In this document: positions 33,346 through 38,270 of the stretch, piece by piece
Position numbering within the stretch: position 1 is the stretch's first letter
Layout of the letters: each line of letters starts with the position of its first letter
DNA from: Terriglobia bacterium
GTDB lineage: Bacteria > Acidobacteriota > Terriglobia > Bryobacterales > Bryobacteraceae
Direction: 5' to 3'
DNA: 38,270 nucleotides
NCBI GenBank assembly: GCA_020073365.1
Contig: JAIQFL010000075.1
Span: 1 to 38,270, forward strand
Notes under the pieces: generated by a model
Database searches by the model: none
Seen by the model: the letters and a program-made list of their open reading frames with translations, nothing else
What the model was told of the DNA's origin: nothing
Translations under genes and position numbers: made by a program

Positions 33346-34313
33346 GGGCGGGCGTCCTCCATCAGGGATCGGAACTGGGGTGCGTCGCCGCCTGCGAGGA
33401 AGAAGCTGTTGGGATCGTGGCCCTCGGGCAGAGAGACGTGGCAAACCGTGATGCTACGTTCCCGGAGACGTTGTGAGAGACACTGCGTCGCCTGCTGGCC
33501 GCTGCCGTTGGGATCGGCATCGAATGCCAGATAAACTGTGCGGGGACCGTCACACAGTTGCCGGAACTGGCGTACATTCAGATGGGTTCCCAGCGAGCAG
33601 GTGACGTTGGGAAAACCGGCCTGCCACAACACGGCGTAGTCGAACAGGCCCTCGACGAGAATCACTGCCGGATATCGGCGGGCTTGCTGCCATGCGTACA
33701 AACCGCCTTTGGCGCCCGGCAAAAAACGATGCGGTGTCGCCGAAGCCGACAGGCTGCGGCCATAGAGGTTACCTTCCAGCGGAAACACCACGCGATGCGT
33801 GTAGGCGTCGTAGCCGACAGCCGTGACCAAACCGGCTTGCTGTAACGCCTGAAGCGGATAGCCCAACTGTGTCAACCAGCCTCGCAAGCAGCCGCCGGGC
33901 GCGTAGCCGATCTGCATCTGTTCGATCAGTTCCGGGGAGCGGATTCCGCGTTGATACAAATAGGCAACCGCCTCGCTGTGGCGGTGTAGCTGCATGCGAT
34001 AGAAATCTGCCGCTTCGTGCAGCAACGGCGGCAAGCCACGAAATTGATGGAGCAGCGACAGCGCTCGTGGAAACTTCACCTGGTGATACAGTTCGGCAAA
34101 GCGGATCACGTCACCGCCGCGACCGCAGCCATAACAGTAGAACAGGCTCTTGCGGGGGTCCACGAGAAAGCTTGGTTGGTGATCGTCGTGTAGCGGACAC
34201 AGTCCCATTAATCGACCGCGGCTCAGTTGTCGGGTCGCTTGCCAATCAAGAGCTTGCAGATAGTCCAGCAGAGGAATCTGCTGTTTCAACTTGGCGATGG
34301 CCTCGCAAATCAT
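33342..34313 (-). CDS. DnaG-like primase (CHC2 zinc finger plus Toprim)
   Basis: A 323-residue protein starting at 34313 (MICEAIAKLKQQIPLLDYLQ), the ATG lying in the stop of the zinc-ribbon gene. Residues about 30-70 are a CHC2 zinc finger: C-x2-H in GLCPLHDDHQPSF and C-x2-C in FYCYGCGRGGDVIRF. A short linking region follows, then a Toprim domain at about 205-290 with the catalytic Glu in VILVEGLFDY and the DxD in YLAFDADPNG. The C-terminal helicase-interaction domain of cellular DnaG (about 600 residues in full) is absent. It should lay down RNA primers. Its place between a DNA-binding protein and two recombinases points to replication of a mobile element. Confidence 0.88.
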   Translation of the reverse strand: MICEAIAKLKQQIPLLDYLQALDWQATRQLSRGRLMGLCPLHDDHQPSFLVDPRKSLFYCYGCGRGGDVIRFAELYHQVKFPRALSLLHQFRGLPPLLHEAADFYRMQLHRHSEAVAYLYQRGIRSPELIEQMQIGYAPGGCLRGWLTQLGYPLQALQQAGLVTAVGYDAYTHRVVFPLEGNLYGRSLSASATPHRFLPGAKGGLYAWQQARRYPAVILVEGLFDYAVLWQAGFPNVTCSLGTHLNVRQFRQLCDGPRTVYLAFDADPNGSGQQATQCLSQRLRERSITVCHVSLPEGHDPNSFFLAGGDAPQFRSLMEDARP

Positions 34314-34777
34314 GGACTTCTTGCCTCCCGGGGCAGAATACGGGAGATCGAGGTCCAATCCCAGGCAAGGATGGTGGGAGACGTGGAGGCACTCCAGCCA
34401 GTAGCCTGCCAGAGTTTCGCCGCCAGCAGGGCTCCCAACTGCAGCAAGCGCCCGGCCCACCGTCGCACCGTCGACGGGTCTGGCGACCGTGACGCGTCTC
34501 GGACGTCCGGAACCGATCGCTCCCAGTTACTGTCCGATTGCCGCAACCGCTCCCAGGTTTTTTGTCGGCAGTGGAGGCTGTAGGTCCCAGACGGCGGCGA
34601 CCAATCGGGCAGCACCGTGAATGTCTTTTGGCACGGGCGACAGAGTCCCCGTCGAATCCAGATCTGTTCGTGACATTCATCATGTGCTGGCTTAAGCCGG
34701 CGTCCGTGGCCGATGATCGTCCGATTGCCGCAGAACGGGCATAGTCGGGGTAGCAGCGTGAGGGGGACCTCCGTCAC
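34310..34777 (-). CDS. Zinc-ribbon DNA-binding-like protein (DUF6431/ISL3-like)
   Basis: A 155-residue protein with a GTG start at 34777. The N-terminal zinc ribbon has two CxxC pairs: CPFCGNRTIIGHGRR (about 13-27) and CRPCQKTF (about 47-54), with the RRGLCRPC spacing of ISL3/IS1-type transposase zinc ribbons. The later part has a possible helix-turn-helix (DPSTVRRWAGRLLQLGALLAAKL, about 98-120). There is no transposase catalytic triad, so it is likely a DNA-binding accessory or regulator of the element. It is the first full-length gene of the four-gene operon and overlaps the primase by four bases. The family name is from memory and could differ. Confidence 0.72.
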   Translation of the reverse strand: MTEVPLTLLPRLCPFCGNRTIIGHGRRLKPAHDECHEQIWIRRGLCRPCQKTFTVLPDWSPPSGTYSLHCRQKTWERLRQSDSNWERSVPDVRDASRSPDPSTVRRWAGRLLQLGALLAAKLWQATGWSASTSPTILAWDWTSISRILPREARSP

Positions 34778-34801
34778 CCCGGCGGGGTCTTGTCTTCGGC
34801 T

Positions 34802-34903
34802 TCAGGCAGTGCGATAAAAAGAATCACGGCTGGCGTGAAGGCCCGCCGCTGACCGTTCCCTGCCAAAGTTTCGATCTGCTGTCGGGCCTTCACCCTCCGA
34901 CAT
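34802..34903 (-). CDS. 33-codon leader ORF at the element end
   Basis: From the ATG at 34903 the minus strand reads MSEGEGPTADRNFGRERSAA to a stop at 34802, 24 bases before the zinc-ribbon start. Its first ten codons are the same, but for one residue (E for K), as those of the nuclease gene at 35112, because both lie in the inverted 102 bp arms. It may be a leader peptide, or only shared end sequence without translation. No clear ribosome-binding site precedes it. Confidence 0.3.
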   Translation of the reverse strand: MSEGEGPTADRNFGRERSAAGLHASRDSFYRTA

Positions 34904-35140
34904 AGTCAGTTTCGAACGAAAAAAGAATACTCCTTTGCACTGGCCCTGGCGAGCCCCCACTCATGAGATTGGCCGGTTTAAATCCACATATCATTCCCTT
35001 ACCGTGAGTGCCGCTAATCTACGAGTAGGGCATAAAAACCGGCCAATGTTCTGAGTGAGGGCTCGCGGCGAACGTCGGAAAGTAGTATTCTTTTTTCGTT
35101 CGAAACTGACTATGTCGGAGGGTAAAGGCCCGACAGCAGA
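34875..35140. repeat. Head-to-head 102 bp inverted repeat carrying two element ends
   Basis: The left arm (34875-34976) and right arm (35039-35140) are each exactly 102 bp, separated by 62 bp. By hand alignment, 57 bases next to the genes (34875-34931 against 35084-35140) differ at one position, and the 45 bases next to the centre at about 14. The inner 12 bases of the left arm are the element's terminal repeat; the right arm has CCGGCCAATGTT at 35039-35050. Each arm contains an ATG (34903 minus, 35112 plus) followed by the same roughly ten codons. They thus look like the ends of two related elements facing each other. Confidence 0.85.
34965..34976 (-). repeat. Right terminal inverted repeat of the recombinase-primase element
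   Basis: GAGATTGGCCGG, exact inverse of 31137-31148. Seven bases beyond it (TTTAAAT, 34977-34983) the 9-mer CCACATATC at 34984-34992 matches the one flanking the left end, a candidate attachment-core or target duplication. Confidence 0.7.
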
Positions 35141-36231
35141 CGCAGAAGAGATCGAGACAGTGGATGCAATTGCGCTTCCGTCCCCGTCTGGAAAGCTGAC
35201 GAATCAGCAGATCCTTCTTGGAAAACATCGCGACCCCATTGAAGTCATCAGAGGCTACCCGGACGATGAATGGGAGCAATTCATACGCGAGTGGGCGGAA
35301 GGCCTGCAAGGGAAGTATGGGGACGTTCGCCGTGCCAGCGGCGCCGGCGACAAGGGAAGGGACATCATCGGTTACGTTGTATCCGTAAACGCCGGTGGCC
35401 CCTGGGACAATTATCAGTGCAAGCACTATGATCATGCGCTGCACCCATCCGACCTTTTGGAAGGAACTCGCAAAACTCTGCTACTACACATTCGAGAAGA
35501 AATATACGGTTCCCCGCGCGTACTACTTCGTAGCGCCGCGGGGTGTTGGTCCCGAGGCCCTTCGGTTGTTGGAGAACCCGGAGGAATTGCGGTCGGGCCT
35601 GATTTCACAGTGGGATAAAGGTGATCTGCTGAAGATTGGGAAAAAAGAGGTCGCGCTGCAAGGCGAACTGAGAAAATACGTGCAGACTTTTGATTTCAGC
35701 ATCATAAAGGATCTCCCACCCTCGAGAATCATAGAAGAGCACCGTGAAACCCGGCACCATGCTGCTCGCTTCGGCGGCGGCCTCGTTCGCCTGCCTCCCG
35801 ACAAGGCTGACGTACCCGCTGAAATCAGCCAGGATGAAATCCGGTTTGTAGAACAGCTCCTCGAAGCGTATGGTGACCACGTATCCAAAGAATTCTCGAT
35901 GGATGACCTCAAGGACCATCCAAATCTGAAGAAACATTTCGACCGGCAGCGGACCCACTTCTACCTTGCCGAACTGCTGCGAAATTTCACTAGGGACAAT
36001 ATTCCAGAGGACGGTTATTTCGAGCGGCTTCAGGAAGCCATCTATGATGGTGTGATCGATACGGCGGAAGAGCAACACGCCGATGGCCTCGAACGGATCA
36101 AGAAAACCATCGCGGTCGCCAGAACCCTGCAAATCGATAGCCATCCACTCAAGGAGTGCCTGGAGGGCTATCACAGAAGCGGTGTCTGCCACCAGCTGGC
36201 GAATAAGGACCGACTGATATGGGTGCCATGA
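35112..36231 (+). pseudogene. ABC-3C system Mrr-like nuclease component, frameshifted
   Basis: Starting at 35112 (MSEGKGPTADAEEIETVDAI) the N-terminal domain is a PD-(D/E)xK nuclease of the Mrr type: Glu in WEQFIREWAEGL, Asp in SGAGDKGRDIIGYV and the QxK of WDNYQCKHYDH. At the T-run 35455-35458 one extra T shifts the frame; the protein resumes as WKELAKLCYYTFEKKYTVPR and YYFVAPRGVG and runs to the stop at 36231. Repaired length is about 372 residues. The C-terminal half (35600-36231) is the helical region ABC-3C proteins share. Its first ten codons lie within the element-end repeat. If the extra T is real, only the nuclease domain is made. Confidence 0.75.
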
Positions 36232-36713
36232 GCGCTGCGGGACCGTTCAATTCCCCACTGGAATGCGGGCTTCGCACGCTCGTGCTGCTGGCCTCGGCGC
36301 AACCAGCCGCGTGCGACCTGCAGAGGCTTGTGTTCTACGATTACCTTCTGGTTCACTCCGGCGATGTTCTCGGTGGACCGGACAGCATTCATCCGCCGAC
36401 CCCGCTACGTTCCGGGGAAGCGCTGGTGCGGCGGCACTGGATCGAACGCGGCCTTTTGCTGATGATTAGCCGTGAACTTGTGATCCGCACGTTTTCCCCT
36501 CAGGGTATCGTGTACCAAGCGTCGCCGCTGACATCGACATTTCTCGGGTACATGGAAGAGCCCTACACCAAGAGGCTACAGGAGAGGGCGCAGTGGGTCA
36601 TCGAACGCTTCGGCGGCTACTCCGACCATGAACTCGTGGAGTTTTTCAAGGCCAACCTGGACCGCTGGGGCGGTGAGTTCATCCGCGAAGAAATGCTTGA
36701 GGACGAATTGTGA
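36228..36713 (+). CDS. ABC-3C system middle component 2
   Basis: A 161-residue protein. I choose the ATG at 36228 (MSAAGPFNSPLECGLRTLVL), which overlaps the nuclease stop as ATGA. The segments FNSPLECGLRTLVLL, LQRLVFYDYLLVHSGDV, GPDSIHPPTPLRSGEALVRR and IERGLLLMISRELV are typical of the middle-component-2 family of ABC-three-component systems, a group described as conflict/defence systems by Aravind and colleagues. It is a small helical protein thought to bridge the effector and the ATPase; it has no catalytic motif. It is intact and its stop shares a base with the ATPase start (TGATG). Confidence rests on family resemblance and gene order. Confidence 0.8.
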   Translation: MSAAGPFNSPLECGLRTLVLLASAQPAACDLQRLVFYDYLLVHSGDVLGGPDSIHPPTPLRSGEALVRRHWIERGLLLMISRELVIRTFSPQGIVYQASPLTSTFLGYMEEPYTKRLQERAQWVIERFGGYSDHELVEFFKANLDRWGGEFIREEMLEDEL

Positions 36714-38079
36714 TGAAGACCGGCCTTCAGCTCCGATCACTGCGGGTCACTGGAAAGGCCAAGGAGCCCGCGGAGCTTGCCTTCGGTCCAGGTCTCAACG
36801 TCGTATCCGGCGCGTCGAGCACAGGCAAATCCTATATTCTTCAGTGCATAGACTTCGCATGCGGCGCCGGGACAAGGCCAAAAGTGATCGATGAAAGCGT
36901 CGGTTATGAGACCGTCGAACTGGAATTGCAGGATGCCACCGGCAACCGCCACAAACTGGAGCGTAGTCTCAAGGGTGGAGACGCGCGCCACTTCGTCTCT
37001 GACGGCAACGGGTGGAAGGCGGCGCAGGCTCCAACTCTGAGCGCGAAGCACAGCGCCACCGATCCGGAGACAATATCCGGCTTCCTGCTGCAATTGTCAT
37101 CCCTTTGGGGAAACAAGGTTCGGACAAACTCGGCGGGCAATTTGATCTCGCTCAGCTTCCGGGACGTTGCACACCTCGTCTTCGTGGACGAGAAGAGAAT
37201 CATAGAGGATAGATCGCCGATTTTTTCGGGACAGAATTCCCTGGAGCCGAAGGAGGCCAGCGTATTTAACCTGTTCCTGACCGGCGTGGACGACAGCAGC
37301 GTCATAGCGCATGAGACCAGGAAGGAGAGTCAGCAGAAGAAGAAGGCGCAACTGGAGTTGCTCGATCGCATGATAGGTCGCACAGAGGAACAGCTCTCAA
37401 AGGCCGACAAGGAGCTGAGTACGGTACCCGAAAGGAAGAAGCGCGTCGAAGAGGCGATTGCCACCCGCACGGAGGTGATTACTTTCAACCAGAACGAGAT
37501 TGCAAGTCAACAGCAGCTCCGACAGAGTGCGTGGAACACGGTACAGCAGGTAAGCGCCAGGCGCAACGCGACCCAGCAGCTTAAGACCCGCTTCAACGTG
37601 CTGGAGCAACACTATAACAACGATCTCGCGCGACTGAAGGCAATAATCGAAACCGACCACTACTTCTCCCAATTGCGAGAAGTCCGGTGCCCATTGTGTG
37701 GCGCGGCCGTGGAAGATCACGATAGCAGTTTCCACCCTTCCGATGAATCGGGAGACCTGAAGAGCCTTCGCGTAGCGTGCAAGGAGGAAGTCCGGAAAAT
37801 CCAGGCCCTTCTAAGGGATCTTCTGGGCACCACGTCCCAGCTTGACGGCGAGTTGTCCTCCCTGGAAAAACAGCATCAGGAGCAACTCTCCCTTTTTCAG
37901 GACGCCAGTGCCGTCATTGAGCGAGAACTGGCGGCCGCGCGCGAAACAGCTCCAGAACGAGCTCACGGAACATATGGAACGTCGAGACGCGCTGGCCTAC
38001 GTCGAGATGTTACAGGAAAGACTTCAGACGCTACAACAGGAGCGGGATGAAATCGCTAAGGGCAAGCGCAAAAATAGTT
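36713..38079 (+). pseudogene. ABC-3C system Rad50-like ATPase, frameshifted and cut by an IS
   Basis: The ATG at 36713 overlaps the preceding stop. Residues about 25-50 hold the Walker A loop GASSTGKSYILQCIDF. A long coiled coil (about 200-310) leads to a zinc-hook-like CPLCG (RCPLCGAAVEDH, about 322) and a return coil. In the GCGCGC run at about 37937-37943 one extra base shifts the frame; the coil continues one frame over as AKQLQNELTEHMERRDALAY and VEMLQERLQTLQQERDEIAK. Soon after this (38040-38080) the sequence changes to an ISAzo13-type element. The C-terminal ATPase half with the ABC signature and Walker B is therefore missing from the window. Such ATPases normally control the effector nuclease. 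Confidence 0.78.
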
Positions 38080-38270
38080 TCACAGATTCGGGCGAATTGT
38101 GTAGTTCCATCGCGGAATTACTTTGTCAGGGGTGATGCGGAGGGAAGAGATCAGTTGTGGGTCGGGCTTGAGATGGGTTTGATACTCGTTTCGGTCGAGA
38201 TAGGCGGTCACGGCCAAGCCAGTTGTGGTGCTGGTGGTGCGAATGAAGTTGAGCATTTTTTTGTAGCTTT
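38080..38270 (-). mobile_element. ISAzo13-family transposase gene, C-terminal part (continues beyond window)
   Basis: The minus strand from the window edge reads SYKKMLNFIRTTSTTTGLAV, then TAYLDRNEYQTHLKP, ITPDKVIPRWNYTIRPNL and a TGA at 38080. This is the characteristic C-terminus of ISAzo13-family DDE transposases (MLNFIxTTxTxTGLxVxAxLD and PxWNYxIxP). About 63 codons are visible. It is oriented toward the ATPase gene, and its stop lies a few bases from where ATPase similarity ends, so the IS has inserted into the defence operon. The catalytic residues lie outside the window. Confidence 0.8.

Larger units (their letters stand above)
31129..34992 (-). mobile_element. Putative recombinase-plus-primase mobile element
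   Basis: About 3.85 kb bounded by exact 12 bp inverted repeats (31137-31148 and 34965-34976) and outside them a 9 bp direct repeat, CCACATATC (31129-31137 and 34984-34992). Inside is a single minus-strand operon, each junction an ATGA overlap: zinc-ribbon protein, DnaG-like primase, tyrosine recombinase 1, tyrosine recombinase 2. The operon fills the element from end to end. I infer a mobile element moved by its recombinases, with the primase perhaps priming replication of an excised form. I cannot match it to a named family. Recombinase 2 is broken, so this copy may need help to move. Confidence 0.65.

Noticed and set aside
34778..34790. CCCCGGCGGGG as a terminator upstream of the zinc-ribbon gene
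   Set aside because: The stem is only four bases with a three-base loop, lies at the start codon and has no U-tract; it is more likely chance in GC-rich DNA.
1..38270. CRISPR array, rRNA or tRNA genes
   Set aside because: I looked for regularly spaced repeats and for T-loop-like GGTTCGAATCC patterns; none fits. The tandem repeats present have only two units without spacers.

Overview
The window looks like chromosomal DNA of a soil acidobacterium, close to the Solibacter/Bryobacter group. This rests on a secreted protein with the Solibacter-type C-terminal domain (TIGR03437-like), a PASTA-less Ser/Thr kinase fused to a beta-propeller, an ECF sigma factor of the kind found beside such kinases, Tat-exported Gfo/Idh/MocA proteins, FG-GAP and NHL proteins, and many PIN-domain toxins. 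GC is high throughout. The assignment is inference from gene content; there is no rRNA or tRNA here.

Layout. 1-7323: VapBC (cut by the window edge), Ser/Thr kinase, secreted TIGR03437-like protein, divergent ECF sigma factor, a tyrosine recombinase, and a second ParD-like/PIN toxin-antitoxin pair. 7457-18120: mostly ordinary chromosome, with an aromatic amino acid ammonia-lyase, DinB-like and VOC proteins, a translationally coupled FG-GAP/oxidoreductase pair, a broken amidohydrolase, a TPR protein, an OYE-family ene-reductase and SppA. 18139-21925: a nested mobile pile-up. A receiver-domain gene is cut by a DUF4338/IS66-type unit, which is itself cut by a two-recombinase element. 22076-28189: oxidoreductase, NHL protein, S9-type hydrolase, peptidoglycan-binding-like protein and gene remnants. 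28442-31062: two copies of a ~430 bp non-coding repeat enclosing a membrane-protein pair and a recombinase fragment.

The most interesting part is 31129-38270. A compact minus-strand operon (zinc-ribbon protein, DnaG-like CHC2/Toprim primase, two tyrosine recombinases, all joined by ATGA overlaps) is bounded by 12 bp inverted repeats (CCGGCCAATCTC) and flanked by a 9 bp direct repeat (CCACATATC). I read it as a recombinase-plus-primase mobile element of a type I cannot name. Its right-hand 102 bp end, including a promoter-proximal ATG and about ten codons, recurs in inverted orientation 62 bp away. There it forms the upstream region and N-terminus of the first gene of an ABC-three-component (ABC-3C) type defence system (Mrr-like nuclease, middle component 2, Rad50-like ATPase). 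This suggests that the defence operon is cargo of a sister element with the same ends, lying head to head with the first. The defence system is decayed: the nuclease and ATPase each carry a frameshift, and an ISAzo13-family transposase gene abuts the ATPase at the window's right edge.

Frameshifts and truncations cluster in the mobile and defence DNA, while the chromosomal enzymes are nearly all intact. That argues for real gene decay over general sequencing error, although single-base cases in short homopolymers need read-level confirmation.
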